From positions 1 to 64,000 of the forward strand of contig NZ_JNVB01000008.1 in the NCBI RefSeq assembly GCF_000770305.1: a stretch of 64,000 nt of DNA, in the 5' to 3' direction. Made by a program: the position numbers and the translations under genes. Source of the DNA: Erwinia oleae. Its GTDB lineage: Bacteria; Pseudomonadota; Gammaproteobacteria; Enterobacterales; Enterobacteriaceae. The first letter of the stretch is position 1. Each line of letters begins with the position of its first letter. The notes beneath the pieces are model-generated. The model did no database searches, was not told the DNA's origin, and was given only the letters and a program-made list of their open reading frames with translations. Shown piece after piece: positions 1-8,614 of the stretch.

Positions 1-234
1 ATTCTGACCGGTTCAATTGATGGCGTACCGGATATTTATAAAGCGATGCTGGCTGGCGAGGCGAACGCCAACGTAGAGCTGACGCCAGATATGGCAGGCC
101 CGGCTTTTGACGCGCTGGCTAAGTTTAAGAAAGACGGCACCATGCCGCCAAAAATCATCAAAACCGAGTCAAAACTCTTTCTCTCAGCCGACGCGCAGTC
201 TCAGTTAGACAAGAAAAAAGGCATGGGTTACTAA
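1..234 (+). CDS. ytfQ: Galactofuranose ABC importer periplasmic binding protein, C-terminal part
   Basis: The reading frame is open from base 1 and ends at TAA 232-234, giving the last 77 residues of a periplasmic sugar-binding protein. The tail, with GSIDGVPDIYKAM and the ending KKKGMGY, resembles the C-terminus of E. coli YtfQ, which delivers galactofuranose to YtfRT-YjfF. The following genes are those components in the same order, which supports the call. The N-terminus and signal peptide lie outside the window. Confidence 0.85.
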   Translation: MLTGSIDGVPDIYKAMLAGEANANVELTPDMAGPAFDALAKFKKDGTMPPKIIKTESKLFLSADAQSQLDKKKGMGY

Positions 235-241
235 CCCCGAC

Positions 242-270
242 GCCGCCTGTTTATCGGGCGGCTCTTTTTA
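242..270 (+). terminator. Stem-loop with T-run between ytfQ and ytfR (attenuator-like)
   Basis: GCCGCC (242-247) pairs with GGCGGC (257-262), and the stem is followed by TCTTTTTA. It sits directly after the binding-protein stop and before the ATPase gene. A partial terminator there would give more binding protein than membrane components, as is common in ABC operons. That role is inferred. Confidence 0.55.
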
Positions 271-288
271 TGGTTGAGGCAAAGCCGT

Positions 289-1815
289 ATGACTGACCCG
301 ACAACTTCTCCTCCAACGCTGCTCACCATTCGCGGCGTCAGTAAAACCTTTCCCGGCGTAAAGGCGCTGGATAACGTTTCTTTCGATATTCGTCCCGGCG
401 AGATCATGGCGCTGCTGGGTGAAAACGGGGCCGGGAAATCTACCTTGATCAAGGTATTAACCGGCGTTTACCAGCGCGATGGCGGCACCATTGAGCTTGA
501 AGGGCGGGCTATCGCGCCTCGCAACACCGCTGAAGCACAGGAGATGGGCATCGGCACCGTTTATCAGGAGGTAAACCTGCTGCCCAATATGTCGGTTGCC
601 GACAATCTGTTTATTGGCCGCGAACCACGGAGGTTTGGTTTTATCGATCGCGCTGCGCTGGTACGCGATGCGCAGCGGCTGCTTAACCGTTACGGATTCG
701 ATCTTGACGTCACGCGACCGCTGGGCCAGTTTTCCGTGGCGATGCAGCAGATAATCGCCATCTGTCGCGCGGTCGATCTCTCCGCAAAGGTACTGATCCT
801 TGATGAGCCAACCGCCAGCCTTGACGCCAGCGAAGTCGGGATGTTGTTTACCCTGATGAATCAGCTTAAAGCGCGCGGTATGAGCCTGATTTTCGTCACG
901 CATTTTCTCGATCAGGTTTATAAAGTGAGCGATCGCATCACCGTGTTACGTAACGGGCAGTTTGTCGCCACGCACGACACGCGCGATCTGTCACAGCTGG
1001 CATTGATTAAGCTGATGCTGGGTCGTGACCTGTTGGAAACGGCACTTCAGCGCGCGGGCAGCACGCTGAAAAGCAATCAGCCGGTGGTGGAATTTAAAGA
1101 TTATGGCAAGAAGGGCACGCTGGCACCGTTCAGCCTCAGCGTCCGGCCGGGCGAAGCGGTTGGGCTGGCCGGGCTGTTGGGTTCAGGGCGAACCGAAACC
1201 GCCGAGCTGCTGTTTGGCATTCGTCGCGCCGACAGCGGCAGTGCCTTAATCAAAGGCAAAAAACGTACCATCCGTACGCCCGCGCAGGCATCGCGTCTGG
1301 GCATGGGGTTCTGCCCGGAAGATCGTAAAACCGACGGCATCATTGGCGCCGCTTCGGTGCGGGAAAACATCATTCTGGCGCTTCAGGCGCAGCGCGGCTG
1401 GCTGAGGCCGATTGCGCGGCGCAAGCAGCAGCAGATTGCAGAACGTTTTATTAAAAGCCTTGGCATCCGCACGCCGCACGCGGAACAGCCGGTTGAGTTG
1501 TTATCGGGCGGTAATCAGCAGAAGGTGCTGCTGTCGCGCTGGCTGGTGACGCGGCCACAGTTTCTGATCCTTGATGAACCTACACGCGGTATTGACGTCG
1601 GCGCCCATGCGGAAATTATTCGTCTTATTGAGTCGCTGTGCGCCGACGGGCTGGCGCTGTTGGTTATCTCTTCCGAACTGGAAGAGCTGGTCGGTTATGC
1701 GGATCGCGTGCTGATCCTCCGGGACCGCGAACAGGTTGCGGAAATTCCGCTGGAACAGCTTTCCGTTTCGTCAATCGTCAACGCGATTGCCGAGGGAGGC
1801 GGCCAGCATGTCTGA
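289..1815 (+). CDS. ytfR: Galactofuranose ABC importer ATP-binding protein YtfR
   Basis: This 508-residue protein has two fused ABC ATPase domains, as in AraG, RbsA and MglA. Walker A GENGAGKS is near residue 44, Walker B LILDEPTASLD is in the first half, and LSGGNQQKV plus [11 protein letters not shown] are in the second. It closely follows E. coli YtfR and would power uptake of galactofuranose through YtfT and YjfF. An in-frame TTG lies 15 bases upstream, but ATG 289 is preferred because GAGG (276-279) sits about 9 bases before it. The 3' end overlaps ytfT. Confidence 0.93.
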   Translation: MTDPTTSPPTLLTIRGVSKTFPGVKALDNVSFDIRPGEIMALLGENGAGKSTLIKVLTGVYQRDGGTIELEGRAIAPRNTAEAQEMGIGTVYQEVNLLPNMSVADNLFIGREPRRFGFIDRAALVRDAQRLLNRYGFDLDVTRPLGQFSVAMQQIIAICRAVDLSAKVLILDEPTASLDASEVGMLFTLMNQLKARGMSLIFVTHFLDQVYKVSDRITVLRNGQFVATHDTRDLSQLALIKLMLGRDLLETALQRAGSTLKSNQPVVEFKDYGKKGTLAPFSLSVRPGEAVGLAGLLGSGRTETAELLFGIRRADSGSALIKGKKRTIRTPAQASRLGMGFCPEDRKTDGIIGAASVRENIILALQAQRGWLRPIARRKQQQIAERFIKSLGIRTPHAEQPVELLSGGNQQKVLLSRWLVTRPQFLILDEPTRGIDVGAHAEIIRLIESLCADGLALLVISSELEELVGYADRVLILRDREQVAEIPLEQLSVSSIVNAIAEGGGQHV

Positions 1816-2827
1816 ATCACCTCTGACTGCGGGGAAACCGCCGATGTTAAAACGCAGGCTGCCGCCGGGTATTCCGCAACTCGCCGCGCTCGCGCTGGTG
1901 CTGATTGTGGACAGCCTGGTAGCGAACAATTTTTTCGCTATCCATCTTCAGGACGGCAGGCTGTTTGGCAGCCCGATTGATATTCTCAATCGCGCCGCGC
2001 CGGTTGCGCTGCTGGCTATCGGCATGACGCTGGTGATCGCCACCGGCGGTATCGATCTTTCCGTCGGTGCCGTGATGGCGATCGCCGGTGCGACCGCCGC
2101 CACGCTGACGGTGGCCGGACACTCGCTGGCGGTGATTATCATTGTTACCCTGGCGAGCGGGCTGCTGTGCGGATTGTGGAACGGCATTCTGGTGGCATTG
2201 CTGAAGATCCAGCCTTTTGTGGCGACGCTGATTTTGATGGTCGCCGGACGCGGGATCGCACAGTTGATTACCCAGGGACAGATTGTCACTTTTGACAGCG
2301 AGTCGCTGGCAAAAATCGGCAGCGGCACGCTGTTGCTGTTTCCTGTTCCGGTATGGATAACGTTATTGATGGCGCTGCTGGTCTGGCTACTGACCCGCAA
2401 AACGGCGCTGGGCATGTTTATTGAAGCGGTGGGAATTAACCTCCGCGCGGCGCGAAACGCCGGGGTAAACGGCTGGCTGGTAGTGATGACCACCTATGTG
2501 CTGAGCGGCCTGTGCGCGGCGGTGGCTGGTCTGATCGTTGCCGCCGATATTCGCGGTGCCGATGCCAACAACGCCGGATTGTGGCTGGAACTGGATGCGA
2601 TTCTGGCGGTGGTGATTGGCGGCGCATCGCTGATGGGCGGGCGGTTCAACCTGCTGCTTTCGCTGACCGGCGCGCTGATCATTCAGGCGATGAACACCGG
2701 TATTTTGCTGTCGGGTTTTCCGCCGGAACTGAACCAGGTGGTGAAGGCGGTGGTGGTGATGGTGGTGCTGCTGATTCAGTCTCCGCGTTTTATTCAACTG
2801 TTTAAAAGAGGGCGCCACGGTGGTTAA
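1808..2827 (+). CDS. ytfT: Galactofuranose ABC importer permease YtfT
   Basis: This 339-residue inner-membrane permease belongs to the RbsC/AraH family. It has repeated hydrophobic helices and the family signature GGIDLSVGAVMAIAGA around residue 100. It pairs with YjfF to form the channel. ATG 1808 overlaps the last 8 bases of ytfR, indicating translational coupling; a second in-frame ATG at 1844 would remove only a variable N-terminus. Sequence similarity to E. coli YtfT runs along the whole protein. Confidence 0.92.
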   Translation: MSESPLTAGKPPMLKRRLPPGIPQLAALALVLIVDSLVANNFFAIHLQDGRLFGSPIDILNRAAPVALLAIGMTLVIATGGIDLSVGAVMAIAGATAATLTVAGHSLAVIIIVTLASGLLCGLWNGILVALLKIQPFVATLILMVAGRGIAQLITQGQIVTFDSESLAKIGSGTLLLFPVPVWITLLMALLVWLLTRKTALGMFIEAVGINLRAARNAGVNGWLVVMTTYVLSGLCAAVAGLIVAADIRGADANNAGLWLELDAILAVVIGGASLMGGRFNLLLSLTGALIIQAMNTGILLSGFPPELNQVVKAVVVMVVLLIQSPRFIQLFKRGRHGG

Positions 2828-3815
2828 ACGTCATTTACCGCTCATTATTACGCTGCTGGTGTTTGTGGCCGGTTATCTTTTTTGCCTGTCGCAGTTCCCC
2901 GGTTTCGCCTCTACGCGCGTTATCGCCAACATTCTGACCGATAACGCATTCCTCGGTATTATTGCCGTTGGCATGACGTTTGTGATCCTCTCCGGCGGTA
3001 TCGATCTCTCAGTGGGGGCGGTAATTGCCTTCACCGGCGTATTTCTGGCGCGGGCGATGGGTGATTTTCATCTCAATCCGTGGCTGGCGTTTGGGCTGGT
3101 GATGGTGATGGGATCGGCCTTTGGCGCGCTGATGGGCTGGTTGATCGATGCGCTGAAGATCCCGGCGTTTATCATCACGCTGGCCGGTATGTTTTTTCTG
3201 CGCGGCAGCAGCTATTTGATTGCGGAAAGTTCAATACCGGTTGACCATCCGCTTTATGCCACGCTTTCCAGTATGGCGTGGAAGATCCCCGGCGGCGGAC
3301 GGCTCAGTCTGCTGGCGCTGGTGATGCTGTTGGTGGTGGCGATGGGCATTATTCTGGCGCACCGCAGCCGCTTTGGTAATCAGGTTTACGCAATTGGCGG
3401 CAACGTGACGTCTGCGCAGTTAATGGGCATTTCGACGCGCAGCACCACGGTGCGGATTTATATGCTTTCGTCTGCGCTGGCGACGCTGGCCGGTATTGTT
3501 TTTTCGATTTATACCTCAGCGGGCTATGCGCTGGCGGGGATGGGCGTGGAGCTGGATGCCATCGCCTCAGTGGTGATTGGCGGCACGCTGCTTTCCGGCG
3601 GCGTGGGCACCGTGCTTGGCACGCTGTTTGGCGTACTGATTCAGGGTTTGATTCAGACATGGATCAACTTTGACGGCACGCTGAGCTCGTGGTGGACGAA
3701 AATCGCTATCGGTATTTTGTTATTTGCTTTTATCGCGCTTCAGCGTCTGTTGACGGTAATGTGGGACCGCCAGCAGAACGCGCCGGTGAAAAGGATTGCG
3801 GTGACGGAGGAGTGA
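2820..3815 (+). CDS. yjfF: Galactofuranose ABC importer permease YjfF
   Basis: This 331-residue permease is the second membrane subunit of the importer. It carries the same GGIDLSVGAVIAF signature as YtfT and matches E. coli YjfF end to end (start VKRHLPLIIT, FDGTLSSWWTKIAIGILL near the C-terminus). The start is GTG 2820, overlapping ytfT by 8 bases; no better start is near. It ends the transporter operon. No dedicated regulator or hydrolase for the sugar is visible next to it. Confidence 0.92.
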   Translation: MVKRHLPLIITLLVFVAGYLFCLSQFPGFASTRVIANILTDNAFLGIIAVGMTFVILSGGIDLSVGAVIAFTGVFLARAMGDFHLNPWLAFGLVMVMGSAFGALMGWLIDALKIPAFIITLAGMFFLRGSSYLIAESSIPVDHPLYATLSSMAWKIPGGGRLSLLALVMLLVVAMGIILAHRSRFGNQVYAIGGNVTSAQLMGISTRSTTVRIYMLSSALATLAGIVFSIYTSAGYALAGMGVELDAIASVVIGGTLLSGGVGTVLGTLFGVLIQGLIQTWINFDGTLSSWWTKIAIGILLFAFIALQRLLTVMWDRQQNAPVKRIAVTEE

Positions 3816-3861
3816 GGATGACGGCGCTGTTGGTTTTGCTTTGTGTATAGCGTCAGGCTCT

Positions 3862-3990
3862 GGAGAAGCCATCCGCATCGCGGACACGGCGTGAATCCAT
3901 CCCTGGAGCCTCGGCTCGCGCATCCATATGCTCGACGGTGCGCTCCTGCGAATAGCTTCTCCCTGCCAGTAACCCTTTCGCATTGCTTTA
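3862..3990 (+). repeat. Dispersed repeat, copy A, ends form an inverted repeat
   Basis: GGAGAAGCCATCCGCA (3862-3877) and TGCGAATAGCTTCTCC (3947-3962) are inverted copies matching at 14 of 16 bases, bounding a 101-bp element. From 3904 to about 3990 the sequence reappears in direct orientation at 4959-5045. It fills most of the gap after yjfF. It looks like a non-coding dispersed or REP-like element; the short frames inside it are not credible genes. Confidence 0.75.
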
Positions 3991-4097
3991 ATAACTTTAA
4001 GGCAATACAGTTTGTAGGCAGGCGAGATTAAATCTTCATGGCAACGCCATTGCCAGCGGGCGGCTTTAAGGCTTAAGAATAACCGGGTCTTTGCCGC

Positions 4098-4156
4098 ATG
4101 GATGCGGCAGCGAGGCCTTTAGGCATGGATTCCTGTGTCCCGGCGATCTGAATCTT
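4098..4156 (-). repeat. Divergent inverted copy of the same repeat
   Basis: The stretch starting GCATGGATGCGGC and containing GATGCGGCAGCGAGGC, CATGGATTCC and GTGTCC aligns with the reverse complement of copy A (GCATATGGATGCGCGAG, CGAGGCTCC, GATGGATTC, GTGTCCGCGATG). It lies in the leader region of the HNH-like gene. The alignment is by eye and has indels. Confidence 0.5.
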
Positions 4157-4186
4157 AATCCCATTTCGAAAATCAAGAGGTACTTT

Positions 4187-4801
4187 ATGGACGAAAGTCT
4201 TGAGAATCAGTCGGCTGATGCAATACTTAAAGAGAAGCTGAGGCTAAAAAAACACCGCGAAAAATTACGAGATAATCCGACTGCCTATACTCAAGATATG
4301 GAGAGGAAATCTGTTACCTTGGTGAGTCTTTTAAAAAAAAGTGGTTATAATAAAATGGATAAAAACAATCCACGATGTTTGCAACTCGCTTACGATATCA
4401 CCATGGCTATATTCGAGGCACAGGGATGTAAGCCATACTTCCATATAGACTCCGATCTTCCATACTGTTGGAACGTGCCTGCCAAATGGAATTTGAATTA
4501 TATCTATTATGAATGGGGCCATATGAAATCACGGCATAATCATGAAAAGAAAGCCGATGATATAAAAAATCTTTGCTTGCAATCACAGAGATGTAATCAG
4601 CATATCCAAAGCGGGCTTGATACAGAAGATTTAAAAATATATGGAGGTAAACTTGCTGAAATCATTGATAAAAATGAAGCTTCTTTTAAAAAGTTTTACG
4701 CTTCACCTAAGTGGGTAAAGTTAGAAGAAAGATTATTTGAATTTAAGAGCCGGCCTTACATAAAAAAAAGTGACATCAAGGTAGGCGCCGGGATTTTGTA
4801 A
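4187..4801 (+). CDS. Hypothetical protein with HNH-nuclease-like pattern
   Basis: This 204-residue soluble protein is not one I recognise by name. The N-terminus is charged and probably helical. The middle carries YCWNVP, then YEWGHMKSRHN, then IKNLCLQSQRCNQHIQ. That spacing (H, then N in an NL pair, then CN..I) resembles the HNH/beta-beta-alpha-metal nuclease core, so a DNA- or RNA-cutting role is possible; this is inference. ATG 4187 is chosen because AAGAGG lies 6 bases upstream. The gene is much more AT-rich than its neighbours, uses ATA and AGA codons, and lies between repeat copies, all signs of recent acquisition. Confidence 0.7.
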   Translation: MDESLENQSADAILKEKLRLKKHREKLRDNPTAYTQDMERKSVTLVSLLKKSGYNKMDKNNPRCLQLAYDITMAIFEAQGCKPYFHIDSDLPYCWNVPAKWNLNYIYYEWGHMKSRHNHEKKADDIKNLCLQSQRCNQHIQSGLDTEDLKIYGGKLAEIIDKNEASFKKFYASPKWVKLEERLFEFKSRPYIKKSDIKVGAGIL

Positions 4802-4925
4802 TATTGCATTAATTTTTTTAAATGTTTCTCTTGGTTAAAACGTCGATGATTCTAAAGGTGTTCAGATTTCAGCCTTGTGTTGAACTCCAAAAATGCAGCG
4901 GCGTTATCACGAGCGACATTAACCT

Positions 4926-5045
4926 CATCCGCAGGGATGCGAACCGATCCACCCGCAATGGAGCCTCGGCTCACGCATCCCTGCGCTCGACAGTCCGCTT
5001 CTGCGAATGGCTTCTCCCTGCCAGTAAACATCCCTATTGCTTTAA
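4926..5045 (+). repeat. Dispersed repeat, copy B, direct orientation to copy A
   Basis: CATCCGCA (4926-4933) and then TGGAGCCTCGGCTC (4959 on) through GGCTTCTCCCTGCCAGTAA to about 5045 match copy A in the same order, with scattered substitutions. The left terminal GGAGAAGC arm is missing, so this copy is eroded. It occupies most of the gap between the HNH-like gene and araA. Confidence 0.7.
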
Positions 5046-5065
5046 CCTATTAAGGGCGGGAAAAC

Positions 5066-6562
5066 CTAACGCTGATTCAGCCGGTAACAGGCTTCGTTCC
5101 AGCGCAGCGCATCACGGAAGCCGTGCAGCGTGGTCTCTTCATCAATCACCAACACCTCAATGCCGTGCATTTCGCCGTACTGCCTCATATCGTCTACCGT
5201 CAGCGCCTGGCTGAACACGGTATGATGCGCACCGCCGCCCAGAATCCAGGCTTCCGATGCGGTGTTCAGTGACGGTTGGGCACGCCACAATGCGCGCGCT
5301 ACCGGCAGTTTTGGCAGCGGTTTGGGCTGCTCGATGGCATCGACAACATTCACCAGCAGACGGAACCTGTCGCCCATATCAATCACGCTGGCGTTGACCG
5401 CGCGCCCGGCAGGGGCGGAGAATATCAACCTCGCCGGATCGGCCTTGCCGCCAATGCCAAGGAACTGCACGTCAATCAGCGGGCGTGACTCTTTAGCGAT
5501 GCTGGGACACACTTCAAGCATGTGCGAACCCAACACTAACTCGTTGTCCGGCGAAAAGTGATAGGTGTAATCCTCCATAAACGACGTACCGCCCGGCAGC
5601 CCGGTCGCCATCACTTTGAAAATATGCAGCAGCGCGGCGGTTTTCCAGTCGCCTTCACCGGCAAAGCCGTATCCCTGCTGCATCAGGCGCTGAACCGCCA
5701 GCCCCGGAAGCTGCGTCATACCGTGCAGCGTCTGGAAGTTGGTGGTAAACGCCATGCAGCCTTCAGCCTGTAAAAAGCGCGTAATGCCCAGTTCAATGCG
5801 CGCCGCATCGAGCACGTTCTGGCGCTTTTCACCGTTAACAGCGGCGGCGGCGGTAAATTCATACAGGCTTTCATATTCATCGATCAGCGTATTCACATCA
5901 CCATCGCTGACCTGATTGATCACCTCAACCAGATCGCCGACGCCCCAGCCGTTCACCGCGTAGCCAAACTGGATCTGCGCCGCCACCTTATCGCCTTCGG
6001 TCACCGCCACTTCACGCATGTTGTCGCCAAAACGCGCCACTTTTAGCTGCTGGCTGGCCTGTTTCGCCGCCGCCGCGCGCATCCATTTGCCGATGCGCGT
6101 CTGTGCGGTTTTGTCCTGCCAGTGGCCGGTGATCACGCTGTGCGGCAAACGCATCCGCGCACCAATAAAACCGAACTCGCGTCCGCCGTGCGCGGTCTGA
6201 TTCAGGTTCATAAAATCCATATCCATGCTGTCCCACGGGATTTCAGCATTGAACTGCGTATGAAATTGCAGCAGCGGCTTATGAAGAACCGACAGGCCGC
6301 CGATCCACATTTTTGCCGGCGAAAACGTATGCAGCCAGGCGATCAGGCCCAGACAATCCTGCGCGTGGTTCGCTTCGCGGCACAGCGCCAGCGCCTCGTC
6401 AGGGCTTTTCACCAGCGGCTTCAGCGTCAGCACGAACGGCAGTTGACCGTCGCGATTCAGCCCGTCGACCACCTGCTGCGCGTGCTGCTCAACCTGACGC
6501 AGCGTTTCCGCGCCGTACAGATGCTGCGTGCCAATAACAAACCAGACCTTAAGCTGGGACAT
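5066..6562 (-). CDS. araA: L-arabinose isomerase
   Basis: This 498-residue cytoplasmic enzyme converts L-arabinose to L-ribulose. It matches E. coli AraA (500 residues) throughout, with GTQHLYG at the N-terminus and the metal/substrate-site stretches [19 protein letters not shown] and [13 protein letters not shown] 6562 is set by AAGGAGA just upstream; a longer open frame is only the overlap with araB. The start lies 14 bases inside the end of araB. No araD follows; the gene ends next to the repeat-flanked islet. Confidence 0.96.
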   Translation of the reverse strand: MSQLKVWFVIGTQHLYGAETLRQVEQHAQQVVDGLNRDGQLPFVLTLKPLVKSPDEALALCREANHAQDCLGLIAWLHTFSPAKMWIGGLSVLHKPLLQFHTQFNAEIPWDSMDMDFMNLNQTAHGGREFGFIGARMRLPHSVITGHWQDKTAQTRIGKWMRAAAAKQASQQLKVARFGDNMREVAVTEGDKVAAQIQFGYAVNGWGVGDLVEVINQVSDGDVNTLIDEYESLYEFTAAAAVNGEKRQNVLDAARIELGITRFLQAEGCMAFTTNFQTLHGMTQLPGLAVQRLMQQGYGFAGEGDWKTAALLHIFKVMATGLPGGTSFMEDYTYHFSPDNELVLGSHMLEVCPSIAKESRPLIDVQFLGIGGKADPARLIFSAPAGRAVNASVIDMGDRFRLLVNVVDAIEQPKPLPKLPVARALWRAQPSLNTASEAWILGGGAHHTVFSQALTVDDMRQYGEMHGIEVLVIDEETTLHGFRDALRWNEACYRLNQR

Positions 6563-8255
6563 CGTATTCTCCTTGATCGGTAAACTGCCGGGCGGCGTAC
6601 TGCGGCTCGGCCGCGTCACACCACTGAAGGTATCGTTGATAAAGCTGCCGGAAACGCGCAACGCGGCTGGCATCGGGCTGAAGGGTGACCTCAATCGGGC
6701 TGGCCATCTTGCTCTGTGCGGCAGGAACATCGGCGTAAACGCCCGCGGCAACGGCGGCAAAAATCGCCGCACCCAGCGCGCAGCACTCGTCCGAGGCGAC
6801 AATCTCCAGCGGACGGTTCATCACATCGCAACACACCTGCATAATGGCCGGCGATTTGCGGGCAATGCCGCCGAGCGCCAGCACGTTTTCCACCGGGATC
6901 GCCTGCTCTTCAAAACACTCCATAATGGCGCGCGCGCCAAAGGCGGTGGCGGCAATGAAACCGCCAAACAGCGTGGCCGCATCGGTACCAAGGTTGAGAT
7001 CGGCGATGACGCCTTTCAGGCGCTGATTGGCATAAGGCGTACGACGGCCGTTGAACCAGTCCAGCACTACCGGCAGATGATCCAGTTGCGGATCGACGGC
7101 CCATGCCTGAGTGAGATCGTTAAGCAGCGTGCTCTGAATTTGCGTTAGATCGGCGCGCAGGTGCGGATGTTTTTCTGCGGCCTGCGCCAGCGGCCAGCCG
7201 AGCAGGCGGCTGAACCAGGCATACATATCGCCAAAGGCCGACTGGCCCGCTTCAAGGCCAATCGCGCCAGGTACCACGCTGCCGTCCACCTGACCACAAA
7301 TGCCGCCAATAGCGGCGTCGCCGACCCGGTCTGCATCAGCGATCAGAATGTCGCAGGTTGAGGTGCCAATCACTTTCACCAGCGTGTAGCGCCCGGCACC
7401 GGCGCCGACCGCGCCCATATGACAGTCAAACGCGCCACCCGCGATTTTCACCCCGGCAGGTAAGCCAAGCCGAGCGGCCCACTCGTCGGTGAGTGCGCCA
7501 ACCGGCACGTCCGCCGTCCAGGTATCGTGAAAGAGCGGGCAGTCAAGCTGTTGTGTCAGGAGCGGATCAAGCGCCTGCAAAAAGGCTTTATCGGGCAGGC
7601 CCTGCCAGTCGGGATGCCATAACGATTTGTGTCCGGCCGCGCAGCGTCCACGACGCACGGCAGCGGGCGCAGTGGTGCCGCTCAGCAGGGCGGGCACCCA
7701 GTCGCACAGCTCTATCCATGAAACGGCGGCCTCGCGCACGGCGGCATCTTCCCGGCTGACGTGCAGAATTTTTGCCCAAAACCACTCTGACGAATAGATG
7801 CCGCCGATATAGCGTGAATAGTCAGGAAACTGGCCGCCCTGGCAAAGCGCAGTGATCTCTTCGGCTTCCTGAATGGCGGTATGATCTTTCCACAGCACAA
7901 ACATTGCGTTGGGGTTTTCCGCGAATTCAGGCCGCAGCGCCAGCACCTTGCCGTCGCGATCGATAGGAGCGGGCGTCGAGCCCGTTGAATCAACGCCAAT
8001 GCCCACCACCTGCTGGCGTTGTTCAGGCGTCATTTGTGTGACAACGTCACTGATGGCCTGCGTCAGCGCATCGATATAGTCCTGTGGATGATGGCGAAAC
8101 TGATTCAGGCGACTTTGACAATATTTACCCTGCTGCCAGCGTGGATAAGCAACCACCTGCTTAAACAGTTCCTGCCCGCTGGCACAGTCCACCGCCAGCG
8201 CGCGCACGGAATCACTGCCAAAATCGAGACCTAATGTAATGGCACCCCTCTGCAT
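6549..8255 (-). CDS. araB: L-ribulokinase
   Basis: This 568-residue FGGY-family sugar kinase phosphorylates L-ribulose to L-ribulose 5-phosphate. The N-terminal ATPase-fold start [15 protein letters not shown], the GVDSTGSTP loop and C-terminal LGGIARKSP are visible, and the length matches E. coli AraB. ATG 8255 is preceded by GGAGAAAAGAT. It is the first gene of the araBA operon, read from the AraC-controlled region at 8364-8429. Confidence 0.95.
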   Translation of the reverse strand: MQRGAITLGLDFGSDSVRALAVDCASGQELFKQVVAYPRWQQGKYCQSRLNQFRHHPQDYIDALTQAISDVVTQMTPEQRQQVVGIGVDSTGSTPAPIDRDGKVLALRPEFAENPNAMFVLWKDHTAIQEAEEITALCQGGQFPDYSRYIGGIYSSEWFWAKILHVSREDAAVREAAVSWIELCDWVPALLSGTTAPAAVRRGRCAAGHKSLWHPDWQGLPDKAFLQALDPLLTQQLDCPLFHDTWTADVPVGALTDEWAARLGLPAGVKIAGGAFDCHMGAVGAGAGRYTLVKVIGTSTCDILIADADRVGDAAIGGICGQVDGSVVPGAIGLEAGQSAFGDMYAWFSRLLGWPLAQAAEKHPHLRADLTQIQSTLLNDLTQAWAVDPQLDHLPVVLDWFNGRRTPYANQRLKGVIADLNLGTDAATLFGGFIAATAFGARAIMECFEEQAIPVENVLALGGIARKSPAIMQVCCDVMNRPLEIVASDECCALGAAIFAAVAAGVYADVPAAQSKMASPIEVTLQPDASRVARFRQLYQRYLQWCDAAEPQYAARQFTDQGEYDVPA

Positions 8256-8363
8256 ATCTTTTCTCCAGACGCTCGTTCCACGGTCTCAATACCCTAAGAA
8301 GCTGTGTCATCGGGCGTTAGGCTAAGGTCGCTACAGATATGCACTTTTCTGCCGTCTCCCCCT

Positions 8364-8392
8364 ATTCTGTGACCGGCTTCAAATGTTGCAAA
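8364..8392 (-). promoter_or_regulatory. Putative araBA promoter
   Basis: On the minus strand, TTTGCA (-35, 8387-8392) and CAGAAT (-10, 8364-8369) are separated by 17 bases. The -35 abuts the AraC I2 half-site, as in the E. coli araBAD promoter. The leader to araB would be about 100 bases. The weak hexamers fit an activator-dependent promoter. Confidence 0.6.
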
Positions 8393-8408
8393 AAGGTTAA
8401 TTTTGCTG
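8392..8408 (-). promoter_or_regulatory. AraC half-site I2
   Basis: The minus strand reads CAGC, 7 bases, ACCTTT. This resembles E. coli araI2 (TAGC-N7-ACCTGA). It starts exactly 21 bases from I1 and touches the -35 element. Confidence 0.6.
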
Positions 8409-8412
8409 AATC

Positions 8413-8429
8413 CATGGACAAAATGGCTG
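8413..8429 (-). promoter_or_regulatory. AraC half-site I1
   Basis: The minus strand reads CAGC-CATTTTG-TCCATG, a close match to the AraC half-site TAGC-N7-TCCATA. Further upstream, TGTGATAATGCTCTCC (8441-8456) could be a one-sided CRP site. No convincing AraC pair facing araF was found in the rest of the 8256-8614 gap. Confidence 0.65.
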
Positions 8430-8614
8430 TAGTTTCAGGGTGTGATAATGCTCTCCCTTTTAATGTTCAGTTACCGCTAAAACTACCGCTCGTCGGTTGC
8501 TTTACCCCTGTATCAACCGAAACACTGGCCGTTTGAAGCCCTTAACCGGGCCGCGTCATGACGATAAACGTTACAACAGGCCGCAAAAAGCGGTCGACTT
8601 TGCCGGAGAACCTT

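Noticed and set aside
3720-3983. Open frame of about 87 codons on the minus strand over the yjfF end.
   Set aside because: It lies across the yjfF 3' end and the dispersed repeat, has no ribosome site and looks like repeat-derived translation.
3862-4186. Retron-like non-coding RNA before the HNH-like gene (inverted repeats plus structured leader).
   Set aside because: No reverse transcriptase gene is present, and the inverted repeats belong to a dispersed repeat also found elsewhere in the window.
4822-5214. 130-codon plus-strand frame after the HNH-like gene.
   Set aside because: It spans repeat copy B and the 3' end of araA on the other strand; no conserved features.
8566-8580. Ter-like GTTACAACA near araF.
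   Set aside because: Flanking bases do not match the Ter core and the site is not placed like a fork trap.
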